A stretch of DNA of 64,000 nt, taken from assembly GCF_014207955.1 (NCBI RefSeq), contig NZ_JACHLK010000006.1, forward strand, positions 310,001-374,000. The letters are read 5' to 3'. The translations under genes were made by a program, and so were the position numbers. Source of the stretch: Acidovorax soli. Its GTDB lineage: Bacteria > Pseudomonadota > Gammaproteobacteria > Burkholderiales > Burkholderiaceae_C. Shown piece after piece: positions 43,153-50,431 of the stretch; position 1 is the first letter of the stretch, and each line of letters starts with the position of its first letter. The notes beneath the pieces are model-generated. The model was not told the origin of the DNA. It made no database searches and saw nothing but the letters and a program-made list of their open reading frames with translations.

Positions 43153-43569
43153 TCATTGCGCGTCGAAGGCTGCCTTGAGCCACTGCACCTGGGCCTCCTC
43201 GACCAGCACGACGTCAAAGCGGCACGGTGGCGGTGAGGCCAGGCGCATCAGGTAGTGCCGTGCCGCCAGCACGATGCGCTGCTGCTTGGCAGCGCCGATG
43301 CTCGCCCCAGCCCCGCCAAAGGCCTGGCTGGCACGGCTGCGCACCTCCACGAAAACGGTGGTGCCATCGCGCTCGCACATCACCAGGTCGATCTCGCCCC
43401 CGCCGCGCCCAGGCGTCCGATAATTGCGCGTGAGCAGGCGCAATCCGGCAGCCTGCAGGTGCGCCAGCGCACGGTCTTCCGCCAGTGCACCCTGCTGCCG
43501 GGTGGTGTTGTTGCCCACTGCGGCGGGCGTGGGCTTGTCCGCGGCCAGCCATCTTCCAAGGAATTTCAT
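43153..43569 (-). CDS. yraN: UPF0102 family protein YraN
   Basis: 138-residue protein with a nuclease-like (restriction endonuclease-type) fold. Motifs: ALAEDRALAHLQAAGLRLL near the start; TRNYRTPGRGGGEIDLVMC with GEIDLV; TVFVEVRSR with the EVK/EVR catalytic-type residues; and RFDVVLVE. The family is almost universal, lies beside rsmI in many genomes, and has no settled function (Holliday-junction-resolvase-like by fold). The ATG at 43567-43569 shares its first base with the rsmI start on the other strand, giving the gene pair a completely overlapping start region. Confidence 0.92.
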   Translation of the reverse strand: MKFLGRWLAADKPTPAAVGNNTTRQQGALAEDRALAHLQAAGLRLLTRNYRTPGRGGGEIDLVMCERDGTTVFVEVRSRASQAFGGAGASIGAAKQQRIVLAARHYLMRLASPPPCRFDVVLVEEAQVQWLKAAFDAQ

Positions 43570-44495
43570 TGAGCGCCTCTTTCGCTTCCGCCCTCGATGC
43601 CGCACGCGATGCGGCGTCTGCGCAGCATTATCCGCAGGGGGCCTTGTACGTGGTGGCCACGCCCATCGGCAACCTGGCCGACATCACGCTGCGCGCCCTG
43701 CACGTGCTGCAGCAGGCCGACACCGTGGCCTGCGAGGACACGCGCCACACCCAGTCGCTGCTGCGCGCCTATGGCATCGACAAGAACGCTTCGCAGCTGC
43801 TGGCCGTGCACCAGCACAACGAGGCCGAGGCGGCGCAGAACGTGGTGCAGCGCCTGCACGAAGGCCAGCGTGTGGCCTACGTGAGCGATGCCGGCACCCC
43901 CGGCGTGAGCGACCCCGGCGCCCGCCTCGTGGCCACGGTGCAGGCCGCCGGCCTGCGCACCCTGCCCCTGCCGGGCGCCAGCAGCATCACCACCGCACTG
44001 AGTGCAGCGGGCGCGGTGGCGCACAGCGCCGAGCATGGCGGCTTCGTCTTCGCGGGCTTCCTGCCGGTGAAGAATGCCGAGCGGGCCAGCGCCATCGGCC
44101 AGCTGGCCGGCGAGCCGCGCTGCGTGGTGCTTCTGGAAGCCCCCCACCGCATTGGCGAGCTCGCACAGGCCCTGGCGGTGCTGGGCGAGCGCCCGGTGAC
44201 CCTGGCGCGCGAGCTGACCAAGCAGTTTGAAGAGGTGGTGACCCAGCCCGCGCAGGCGCTCACCGCCTGGCTGGAGGGCGCGCCCCAGCGCTCACGCGGT
44301 GAATTCGTGGTGCTGCTGCACCCGGTGCCCGTGGCGGGCGACGATGGCGAGAGCCTGCGCGTGCTGCGCCTGCTGCTGGCCGAACTGCCGCTCAAGACCG
44401 CCGTGCGCCTGGCGGCAGAGATCACCGGTGCATCGCGCAATGTGCTGTACGACACGGCCCTGGCCTGGAAAAAGGGCGAGCCGCAGGGCGACTGA
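43569..44495 (+). CDS. rsmI: 16S rRNA (cytidine(1402)-2'-O)-methyltransferase RsmI
   Basis: 308-residue tetrapyrrole-methylase-type enzyme that 2'-O-methylates C1402 of 16S rRNA. It has LYVVATPIGNLADITLRALH (about residues 30-50), ACEDTRHTQSLL, AYVSDAGTPGVSDPGARL, LPLPGASSITTALSAAG and LTKQFEEVV, all family hallmarks. No suitable ATG exists; TTG at 43569 is chosen because AAGGAA lies five bases upstream and the protein then opens like its relatives. The ribosome-binding site lies inside the 5' end of the opposing yraN gene. Its 3' end is 12 bases from the convergent Hsp70-like gene. Confidence 0.94.
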   Translation: MSASFASALDAARDAASAQHYPQGALYVVATPIGNLADITLRALHVLQQADTVACEDTRHTQSLLRAYGIDKNASQLLAVHQHNEAEAAQNVVQRLHEGQRVAYVSDAGTPGVSDPGARLVATVQAAGLRTLPLPGASSITTALSAAGAVAHSAEHGGFVFAGFLPVKNAERASAIGQLAGEPRCVVLLEAPHRIGELAQALAVLGERPVTLARELTKQFEEVVTQPAQALTAWLEGAPQRSRGEFVVLLHPVPVAGDDGESLRVLRLLLAELPLKTAVRLAAEITGASRNVLYDTALAWKKGEPQGD

Positions 44496-44506
44496 CGCCC
44501 GCTTGT

Positions 44507-45766
44507 TCAGCGCCCCGAAACAGCCAGCCCTGCCGCCACGCCACCGAACAGATCACCCTCGACCTGGGGCGTGTCGGGAAAAGCCCGGCGCAGCGCTTCC
44601 CGCAGGGGTCGCAATGCCGAAGAGCCCCCCGTGAGGTAGATGGCGTCCGGCCCGCGCGATGCCAAACCAGCCAGCTGCACGCACTCCTGCGCGCAAGCCA
44701 CGACCTGTTCGAGCGGTCCGGCCAGGTGCTGAGAAAGCCCTTCGGGCGTGACGGCCGATTCCAGCGCAGGTTCGATCCAGCCCAGGTCCATGGACGCAGG
44801 GGCCTGCGACAGGGATGCCGCAATCTTGGCCTGCTCCACGGTGTTGGCCATGCGGTGGCCCAGGCGCTCCTGAAGCACGGTCATCAGCCGCGCATGCAGG
44901 CGCTGGTCGGCGTAGTCGGTGCGCAGGTTCTGCGCATCGCGCAGCGCCTTGGGCGCATACAGCCACTGGATCAGGTGCCAGGTCGACAGGTCGAAGAACA
45001 CCCGGTTGGGGACCTCGCGCCCGCTCGGCCCGATGTGGCGAAAGCCCAGCATGGGCATCAGCAGCTCCAGGCTCAGGCGGCGGTCGAAATCGGTGCCACC
45101 CACATGCACGCCGGTCGTGGCCAGCACATCGGCCGCGCGGTCGCCGCCGCGCGCCAGGCGCTCGGGGCCCAGGCGCACCAGGGTGAAGTCCGAGGTGCCG
45201 CCGCCGATGTCCACCACCAGCACCAGCGATTCCTGGGTGATGCGCTGTTCGTAGTCGAGGGCGGCCGCCATGGGCTCGAACTGGAAGGACACCTGCTCGA
45301 AACCCGCATCGAGCGCCGCCTTGCGCAGCGAGTCTTCGGCCAACTGGTCACGCTCCGGATCACCGTCGACGAAATGCACGGGCCGACCCATCACCACACG
45401 GCCAGGCATGCCACCCAGGTCGGCCGTGGCCTTGCTCGCCAGCATGCGCAGGAACAGGCCGATGATGTCCTGGTAGCTGACGAGCTGGCCATGCACGGCC
45501 GTCTTTTCCTCCAGCAAGGCACTGCCCAGCAGGCTCTTGAGCGAGCGCATCAGGCGCCCCTCGGTACCGGCCAGGTACTGGCCCACGGCATCACGGCCGA
45601 AATGGGTGCTGTGGTCCTCGGCGTTGAAGAACAGCGCCGTGGGCAAGGTCACCCCCGTGCCCTCCAGGGCGATCATGCGCGCGGGCCCGCGCCCCTCGCG
45701 CACGCCCATGGCCGAGTTGGAGGTGCCGAAGTCGATGCCAAGCGTGGTGTCCTGCAGGAGGGGCAT
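44507..45766 (-). CDS. Hsp70-family ATPase without substrate-binding domain, YegD-like
   Basis: 419-residue actin-fold protein. It carries phosphate loop 1 (TLGIDFGTSNSAMGV, residues about 8-22), phosphate loop 2 (LVVDIGGGTSDFTLVRLG) and the adenosine motif (IYLTGGSSALRPLREAL). It is only about the size of the DnaK nucleotide-binding domain, and no beta-sandwich substrate domain follows, matching the YegD/DnaK-like branch. Client and co-chaperones are unknown. ATG 45766 is the only start that gives the standard N-terminus. The 150 bases to the LysR gene hold no other gene that I can see. Confidence 0.9.
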   Translation of the reverse strand: MPLLQDTTLGIDFGTSNSAMGVREGRGPARMIALEGTGVTLPTALFFNAEDHSTHFGRDAVGQYLAGTEGRLMRSLKSLLGSALLEEKTAVHGQLVSYQDIIGLFLRMLASKATADLGGMPGRVVMGRPVHFVDGDPERDQLAEDSLRKAALDAGFEQVSFQFEPMAAALDYEQRITQESLVLVVDIGGGTSDFTLVRLGPERLARGGDRAADVLATTGVHVGGTDFDRRLSLELLMPMLGFRHIGPSGREVPNRVFFDLSTWHLIQWLYAPKALRDAQNLRTDYADQRLHARLMTVLQERLGHRMANTVEQAKIAASLSQAPASMDLGWIEPALESAVTPEGLSQHLAGPLEQVVACAQECVQLAGLASRGPDAIYLTGGSSALRPLREALRRAFPDTPQVEGDLFGGVAAGLAVSGR

Positions 45767-45916
45767 GGGGAAGATCAGGGAGCGAGGGAAAGAAGAAAAC
45801 AACGGGCGCCGGCAGGCAGCGCGAAGGGGATCGGCAGGCCGGGCAGGCCACCGTGAAGGGGCTGCGCCCGCGCAAGGGGAGCGGGATTGTGCCACGGACC
45901 GGAAGGCCTCCAGCTT

Positions 45917-46906
45917 TCAGGCCAACGGCCCCGACGCCACCATGGCCGGCACGGCCTCGCGCATGGTGGCGACAAAGCGCAGCAGGCGCACAGGGTAGAA
46001 GCTTGCGTACGGATAGATCAGGTACACCGGCAGCGGCGCAGGCTGCCATTGGGGGGCCAGGTGCACCAGGTGCCCCTCGGCCACATCCTGCGAGAGCAGC
46101 CAGGCCGAACCGGCTCCGGCGCCCAGCCCCAGCCGGGCCGCGCTGCGCAAGGCATACAGGCTGTCGGTGGCCATGCGCGGGCGCAGGGCGATGCGGCGCG
46201 CTTCACCTGTCACCCGGTGGGTGAGCACCAGCTCGTTGCGGTAGTAGGTTTGCAGTGCCAGCCAGGGCAGTGCGGCCAGATCCTCGGGATCTTCGGCGCT
46301 GCCCGCCCCGGGCAGAGAGGCCGCCCCGACCACGATGCGCGGCACCTCGGCCAGGCGGATGGCCACCACGGCCGGGTCGGCGGGCTCGCCCACCTGGATG
46401 GCGCAGTCGATGCCGGCACCGATGAAGTCGCGCACATCGTCCTGCAGCAGCCACTCCACCGAGACGCGCGGGTTGCTGCGCAGAAACTGCGCCAGCGCCC
46501 CGACGAACATCTCCTGCCCGAAGGCATGGGGCATGGCCACACGCAGCGTCCCCTCGGGCTCCTGCTGCGCACCGCGCAGGTCGGCCTCGAACGCGGCCCA
46601 ACTGGCCAGCAGCTCCTTGGCACGGCGGTAGCAGCGCTCCCCGTCCACCGTGAGGCGCATGGTGTGGGTGGAACGCTGCAGCAGGCGCACCCCCAGCGAC
46701 TGCTCCAGCGCCTGCAGCCGGCGGCTCACCGTGGGCTGGGTGGCATGCATCTGCGCTGCAGCAGCCGAAAGGCTGCCGGCCTCGACGATGTGGACAAAGG
46801 TCTCCATGAGCTGGAGCCGGTTTCCCGGCGCGCGCCCGAGCCCCTCCACGGGCAGAGACTCATCAGCCCGGAAGGAAGCCGCCTCGTTGGATGGATCACC
46901 GATCAT
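45917..46906 (-). CDS. LysR-family transcriptional regulator
   Basis: 329-residue regulator with an N-terminal extension of about 33 residues before the usual METFVHIVEAGSLSAAAAQM helix-turn-helix region, where TQPTVSRRLQALEQSLGVRLL forms the recognition helix. The effector domain (from about residue 120) includes GTLRVAMPHAFGQEMFV and DFIGAGIDCAIQVGEP. The start at 46906 is the first ATG; an internal ATG at the METFV position is a shorter alternative. It is divergent from the MFS transporter at 47004, which is the probable target. Confidence 0.9.
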   Translation of the reverse strand: MIGDPSNEAASFRADESLPVEGLGRAPGNRLQLMETFVHIVEAGSLSAAAAQMHATQPTVSRRLQALEQSLGVRLLQRSTHTMRLTVDGERCYRRAKELLASWAAFEADLRGAQQEPEGTLRVAMPHAFGQEMFVGALAQFLRSNPRVSVEWLLQDDVRDFIGAGIDCAIQVGEPADPAVVAIRLAEVPRIVVGAASLPGAGSAEDPEDLAALPWLALQTYYRNELVLTHRVTGEARRIALRPRMATDSLYALRSAARLGLGAGAGSAWLLSQDVAEGHLVHLAPQWQPAPLPVYLIYPYASFYPVRLLRFVATMREAVPAMVASGPLA

Positions 46907-46928
46907 ACGTTTGACGCATATTTAATCT

Positions 46929-46960
46929 GCATCTGATGGTACTACCAAGCCAATAGATGC
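46929..46960. promoter_or_regulatory. Nested inverted repeats between LysR and MFS genes
   Basis: GCATCT (46929-46934) and AGATGC (46955-46960) flank TGGTACTACCA (46937-46947), a perfect 11-base dyad. The two dyads are not concentric. Their place in the 97-base divergent gap makes a LysR operator possible, with modest strength of evidence. Confidence 0.3.
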
Positions 46961-47003
46961 CGGATCACACTGGCAGCCATGCTTTCAACCAAGGGTTAAC
47001 ACC

Positions 47004-48242
47004 ATGTCTGTCATACATGAAGCGGATATCGCAAGATTTTCTTCGGGGGAGGTGCAACTCCCCACATCGCGGGTGCTGCTGCTCGCCACCGGGGCCGGCC
47101 TCGGGGTGGCGTCGCTGTACTACAGCCAGCCCATGCTGGGCGTGCTGGGCGCGGACCTCGGCGCCTCTGCCCAGGCCGTGGGCCAGGTTCCCACCCTGAC
47201 GCAGCTGGGTTATGCGCTGGGCATCCTGCTGCTGGCGCCCCTGGGGGACCGCTTTGACCGGCGCCGCATCATCGTGGCCAAGGCCGCGGCCTTGGTGGCC
47301 GCCTTGCTGCTGGCGGCACTGGCGCCCTCCATCGGCGTGCTGCTGGCCGCCAGCCTGGCCATCGGCATCACAGCCACCATGGCGCAGGACATCGTGCCCG
47401 CCGCCGCCACGCTGGCACCCACAGCACACCGCGGCAAGGTGGTGGGCATGGTGATGACCGGCCTGCTGCTGGGCATTTTGCTGTCGCGCGTGGTGAGCGG
47501 TTTCGTGGCCGAGCACTTCAGCTGGCGCGGCATGTTCCTGGCCGCGGCCGTGGCGGTATCGGCCATCGCGGTGGCCACCTGGCGCAGCCTGCCGCGCTTT
47601 CCTGCCACCACCACCCTGCCCTATGGCCAGCTCCTGGCTTCGCTGGCCACACTGTGGCGGCAGCATGCCACGCTGCGGCGAGCTGCCCTGGCCCAGGGCC
47701 TGCTGTCGGTGGGCTTCAGCGCCTTCTGGTCCACCCTGGCCGTCATGCTGCACGGCGCGCCCTTCCACCTGGGCAGTACCGCAGCGGGCGCGTTTGGCCT
47801 GGCCGGCGCGGCCGGCGCACTGGCTGCGCCCCTTGCCGGCCGGCTGGCCGACCGCACAGGCCCGGAGCGGGTGGTCCGTTGGGGCGCCGGCGTGGCCGCC
47901 TTGTCCTTCGCTGCCATGGCCGCAGCCCCCTGGATCCCCCCCACCGCCCAGCTGTGCCTGCTGGTGCTGTGCACCATCGGCTTCGACCTGGGCGTGCAGG
48001 CGGCGCTGATCTCCCACCAGACCATGGTCTACGGCATCGATCCGGGTGCGCGCAGCCGGCTCAACGCCGTGTTGATGACGGGCATGTTCATCGGCATGGC
48101 AACCGGTGCCGCCCTGGGCAGCCTGCTGCTGGCCGCTTGGGGCTGGATGGCCGTCACGCTGCTGGCGACGACCACCAGCCTGGCCGCGCTCGCCGTGCGC
48201 ATGGCCACGCGCCGAGGCTCAGCCTGCATGGCCGCAGCCTGA
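47004..48242 (+). CDS. MFS transporter (DHA1-type)
   Basis: 412-residue inner-membrane protein with about twelve hydrophobic segments. The first half has YYSQPMLGVLGADLGASAQ, the loop 2-3 motif ALGILLLAPLGDRFDRRRII (motif A, G-x-L-x-D-R), and DIVPAAATLAPTAHRGKVVGM. The second half repeats motif A as APLAGRLADRTGPERVV. These features fit a proton-driven drug or metabolite antiporter; the substrate is unknown. It is divergent from the LysR gene. It is followed by the convergent nitroreductase after 33 bases. Confidence 0.92.
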   Translation: MSVIHEADIARFSSGEVQLPTSRVLLLATGAGLGVASLYYSQPMLGVLGADLGASAQAVGQVPTLTQLGYALGILLLAPLGDRFDRRRIIVAKAAALVAALLLAALAPSIGVLLAASLAIGITATMAQDIVPAAATLAPTAHRGKVVGMVMTGLLLGILLSRVVSGFVAEHFSWRGMFLAAAVAVSAIAVATWRSLPRFPATTTLPYGQLLASLATLWRQHATLRRAALAQGLLSVGFSAFWSTLAVMLHGAPFHLGSTAAGAFGLAGAAGALAAPLAGRLADRTGPERVVRWGAGVAALSFAAMAAAPWIPPTAQLCLLVLCTIGFDLGVQAALISHQTMVYGIDPGARSRLNAVLMTGMFIGMATGAALGSLLLAAWGWMAVTLLATTTSLAALAVRMATRRGSACMAAA

Positions 48243-48275
48243 GGCGTCGGAGGCAGGAAGAACCTGATCCCTGGC

Positions 48276-48893
48276 TCAGGACTGCGGCACCCACTCCCGG
48301 ACAAAGCCCGCAGCGTCCTGCCGCTCGGGTGGCTGCAAGCGGTCCTTGGGGGTACCCATGTAAAGGAATCCCAGCAGGCGGTCGCCCGCACCCAGGCCGA
48401 GAGCTGCCTTCACGTTGTCGTCGTATGCATTGACCCCGGTGGCCCAGAAGCCGCCATACCCGAGGATGTGCAGGGCGTTGAGCATGTTCATCACGGCAGC
48501 CCCCGTGGCCAACACCTGCTCGCTCTCGGGCACCTTGTGCGGCGCCTTGACCTGCGCGACCAGCGCCACCAGCAGGGGCGCCGCCACGGCCTTGGCGCGA
48601 AAGCGCTCACCATCGTCGTAGGGGTCGCGCGCCCGGGCCGCCCGTGCAAACACCTGGCCCAGCACCAGGCGCGCATCGCCGCGCACAAGGACGAAGCGCC
48701 AGGGCCGCAGTTGCCCATGGTCGGGCGCCCGCATGGCGGCCGCGAACACCAGGTCCAACGCCGCGGCATCGGGCGCCGGCTCGACCAGCGGCCAGGGCGA
48801 GTGCCGGGTGAGCAGCAGGTCCATGGCATGGCGCTGCTCGGGCGACATCGGGGGATGGGACAAGACCGGATGGGAAGGCACAGAAACTGGCAT
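48276..48893 (-). CDS. Nitroreductase-family protein, YdjA-like
   Basis: 205-residue FMN oxidoreductase. Motifs: LLLTRHSPWPLVEP, AAAMRAPDHGQLRPWRFVLV (about residues 55-75), KAVAAPLLVALVAQVKAP, ATGAAVMNMLNALHILGYGG and LLGFLYMGTP. It is clearly a paralogue of the protein at 13898-14590, sharing the APDHGQLxPWRFVLV core and the final xGFLxxGT motif, but is shorter at the N-terminus. AAGGA lies five bases before ATG 48893. Substrate unknown; the family reduces nitro compounds, quinones or unsaturated aldehydes. Confidence 0.9.
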   Translation of the reverse strand: MPVSVPSHPVLSHPPMSPEQRHAMDLLLTRHSPWPLVEPAPDAAALDLVFAAAMRAPDHGQLRPWRFVLVRGDARLVLGQVFARAARARDPYDDGERFRAKAVAAPLLVALVAQVKAPHKVPESEQVLATGAAVMNMLNALHILGYGGFWATGVNAYDDNVKAALGLGAGDRLLGFLYMGTPKDRLQPPERQDAAGFVREWVPQS

Positions 48894-49186
48894 GGTGTCC
48901 TTTTGCAAACAAGGCGAAGAGGACACTCCGGCGCCAGCGGGGGCGCCTGAGCGATGGCAGCAAAGATCGGTGGCGGGCAGCCTGGAGGCCATGGGCCCGG
49001 GCGGTGCCGGGGACCATGGATCCAGGGGGCTGGCTGGCGCCGGGGCATGGGACCACGGCAGAGGCGCCATCGTTCACCGGAGTGTCGCGGGGTGAACAGC
49101 GGCCATCGTAGAGCAGCGCCCACGTCGCTGCCCAGGCGCCGCTTTTTCACCGGACTCGCGGCAGGGTGTCTTTGCCGCGGCCATGG
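48894..49186. other. Gene-less gap between nitroreductase and tRNA array
   Basis: No supported gene, promoter or terminator. Open frames here lack recognisable protein features. The nitroreductase promoter should lie near 48900-48960. I see no obvious hairpin with a U-run after the last tRNA on the minus strand. Confidence 0.5.
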
Positions 49187-49271
49187 TGGTCTCTCCAGTC
49201 CGACTCGAACGGACATGCCCGAAGGCCCCAGGGTTTGAGACTGGTGCGTCTGCCCATTGCGCCATGGAGAG
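49187..49271 (-). tRNA. tRNA-Leu (CAA), unusual
   Basis: 85 bases with encoded CCA (49187-49189). Acceptor stem CTCTCCA/TGGAGAG pairs fully, T-arm GTCCG-TTCGAGT-CGGAC is normal, and the loop CTCAAAC gives anticodon CAA (Leu, UUG). The variable region is 13 bases with a short GCC/GGC hairpin. The stem next to the anticodon loop has a T-C mismatch (31-39), and the D arm is short. The last gene of a seven-tRNA array. Confidence 0.8.
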
Positions 49272-49283
49272 AGGCAAAGGAAA

Positions 49284-49358
49284 TGGGGTGCACGAACGGA
49301 ATCGAACCGTCGTCGGCGGGATCACAACCCGCAGCTCTGCCATTGAGCTACGCGCACC
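49284..49358 (-). tRNA. tRNA-His (GTG)
   Basis: 75 bases with encoded CCA (49284-49286). Anticodon stem GCGGG-TTGTGAT-CCCGC places GTG at 34-36. The extra G at -1 pairs with C73, the identity mark of tRNA-His. D arm and T-arm (ACGGTTCGATTCCGT) are regular. Encoded 13 bases upstream of the Leu gene. Confidence 0.92.
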
Positions 49359-49383
49359 ATGAGAGAAAAGGAACACAACGAAC

Positions 49384-49457
49384 TGGAGGTGCGGACCGGA
49401 TTCAAACCGGTGTCTGCGGATTTGCAATCCGCTGCATGGTCGCTTTGCTACCGCACC
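49384..49457 (-). tRNA. tRNA-Cys (GCA)
   Basis: 74 bases with encoded CCA (49384-49386). Acceptor GGTGCGG/CCGCACC with discriminator U73, the Cys identity base. The anticodon stem GCGGA-TTGCAAA-TCCGC gives GCA. T-arm CCGGTTTGAATCCGG is regular. Confidence 0.92.
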
Positions 49458-49488
49458 CTGGGGTGCCTGCAAAGCAGGCACTGGAAAC

Positions 49489-49565
49489 TGGCCCCACGTG
49501 CACGACTCGAACGTGCAACCCCTTGCTTCGTAGGCAAGTGCTCTGATCCATTGAGCTAACGCGGG
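49489..49565 (-). tRNA. tRNA-Arg (ACG)
   Basis: 77 bases with encoded CCA (49489-49491). Acceptor CCCGCGT/ACGTGGG with G-T at the fourth pair and discriminator G. The anticodon stem CTTGC-CTACGAA-GCAAG gives ACG, to be read as inosine at 34. T-arm GCACG-TTCGAGT-CGTGC is regular. Confidence 0.92.
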
Positions 49566-49574
49566 AAATGAAAA

Positions 49575-49662
49575 TGGCGTTCCGCAGGGGAGTCGAACCC
49601 CTGGCTTCCTGGGGCCTGTTCGCCCTGACAGGGAGACACTCTGGCCACTGAGTTAGCGGAAC
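49575..49662 (-). tRNA. tRNA with GTC anticodon (Asp) and long variable arm
   Basis: 88 bases with encoded CCA (49575-49577) and discriminator G. Acceptor GTTCCGC/GCGGAAC, D stem ACTC/GAGT, T-arm AGGGG-TTCGACT-CCCCT are complete. The loop CTGTCAG gives GTC (Asp). A variable region of about 17 bases with a small GGC/GCC hairpin is unlike normal class I tRNA-Asp, and the anticodon stem has one T-C mismatch. The amino-acid identity is therefore uncertain. Confidence 0.75.
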
Positions 49663-49670
49663 AAAAATGC

Positions 49671-49748
49671 TGGTCTGGGTGGCAGGATTTGAACCTGCAG
49701 CCTCCTGCGTCCAAGGCAGGCCGTCTACCAGATTGACAGTACACCCAG
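49671..49748 (-). tRNA. tRNA-Pro (TGG)
   Basis: 78 bases with encoded CCA (49671-49673). Acceptor CTGGGTG/CACCCAG, discriminator A, anticodon stem CCTGC-CTTGGAC-GCAGG giving TGG (Pro, CCN). T-arm GCAGG-TTCAAAT-CCTGC is regular; the D arm pairs with one G-T. Confidence 0.92.
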
Positions 49749-49759
49749 CAAAAATTAGT

Positions 49760-49836
49760 TGGTGCCCCAGGGGAGAGCCGAACTCCCAGAATTCCGCTTC
49801 TAAGGCAGACACGTATGCCAGTTCCGTCACCGGGGC
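49760..49836 (-). tRNA. tRNA with TAG anticodon (Leu) and short variable arm
   Basis: 77 bases with encoded CCA (49760-49762) and A73. Acceptor GCCCCGG/CTGGGGC, anticodon stem TCTGC-CTTAGAA-GCGGA giving TAG (Leu, CUA), T-arm GGGAG-TTCGGCT-CTCCC. Bacterial tRNA-Leu normally has a long variable arm; here only about five bases separate the stems. First gene of the array on the minus strand. Confidence 0.78.
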
Positions 49837-50134
49837 TTGGATCACCAAGAAAACAAACAGTCCTCCATTTCGGTTGTGCCCTCACGCGATGGGCCACGCG
49901 CGGCCTGCGCTCGCCCCGTCGACATCGCTGCACAGGGGGATCGCGATCCCCTGCACATCCCGCCAGACCGTCCACGCGGCCCTTCCCTGGCGGTGGCGCG
50001 AAGACACACCCGAAATGGTTTTTCTGCTCAAGCGGGGGGCACTGCGCCGGTGTCATGTCCGGCAAGGCCCCGCAGCAGCTTGTGAAAGAACATCGATGGC
50101 CTGCAGCACGATCACCGCAGACACTGAAAAACCA
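49837..50134. other. Gene-less region between the small-ORF unit and the tRNA array
   Basis: No supported coding gene. A near-palindrome centres around 49936-49956 (CAGGGGGATCG followed by CGATCCCCTG). The tRNA-array promoter should lie here on the minus strand, but I cannot pick convincing -35/-10 elements. A/T-rich runs near 50125-50149 belong to the terminator of the small-ORF unit. Confidence 0.4.
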
Positions 50135-50137
50135 AAA

Positions 50138-50177
50138 ACAAAACAAAAAGGCCCGGAACCTTGCGGTGCCCGGGCCT
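50138..50177 (-). terminator. Terminator of the small-ORF unit
   Basis: On the minus strand, AGGCCCGG (complement of 50170-50177) pairs with CCGGGCCT (complement of 50149-50156), with a 13-base interior that can pair partly (GCACC with GGTT). TTTTTGTTTTG follows. A clear rho-independent terminator or attenuator, 34 bases after the small ORF stop. Confidence 0.8.
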
Positions 50178-50210
50178 CTGCGAAGAGAGCTTGGAAGGGA
50201 ATCAATGCGC

Positions 50211-50387
50211 CTATGCGGCGCGCCCTCCACCCGGTGGCCAACGATCCTCATCGTGGTCATGTGCACACAAATCAGCCGCCAGACAGGGCAGCAGGCGCAA
50301 GACCGCACACGGGGCCATCGCAGCGACGCGCACGAGCGCGCGGCCCGGTGCGGGTCGGCGGCTGGTGAGGGTGGCGATGGCGTTCAT
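50211..50387 (-). CDS. Predicted 58-residue small protein or leader peptide
   Basis: Small ORF of 58 codons. AGGA lies six bases before the ATG at 50385-50387, and a near-consensus promoter is about 60 bases further upstream. The product begins MNAIATLTSRRPAPGRALVR, has a moderately hydrophobic middle (AAMAPCAVLRLLPCLAADLC) and a His/Asp-rich end (AHDHDEDRWPPGGG). I do not recognise a family. The terminator hairpin follows, and codons 14-16 contain CCGGGCC, identical to the terminator's 3' arm, so attenuation by alternative pairing is conceivable. It may be a real microprotein, a leader peptide, or the translated part of a regulatory RNA. Confidence 0.4.
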   Translation of the reverse strand: MNAIATLTSRRPAPGRALVRVAAMAPCAVLRLLPCLAADLCAHDHDEDRWPPGGGRAA

Positions 50388-50431
50388 GGTCAATCCTGGT
50401 GAGAAGGTCAGTCGGTCTGAATAAGCAGGCT

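Noticed and set aside
49930..49960. CAGGGGGATCG / CGATCCCCTG near-palindrome as an attachment or operator site
   Set aside because: An isolated imperfect dyad in GC-rich DNA without partner genes is too weak to call.
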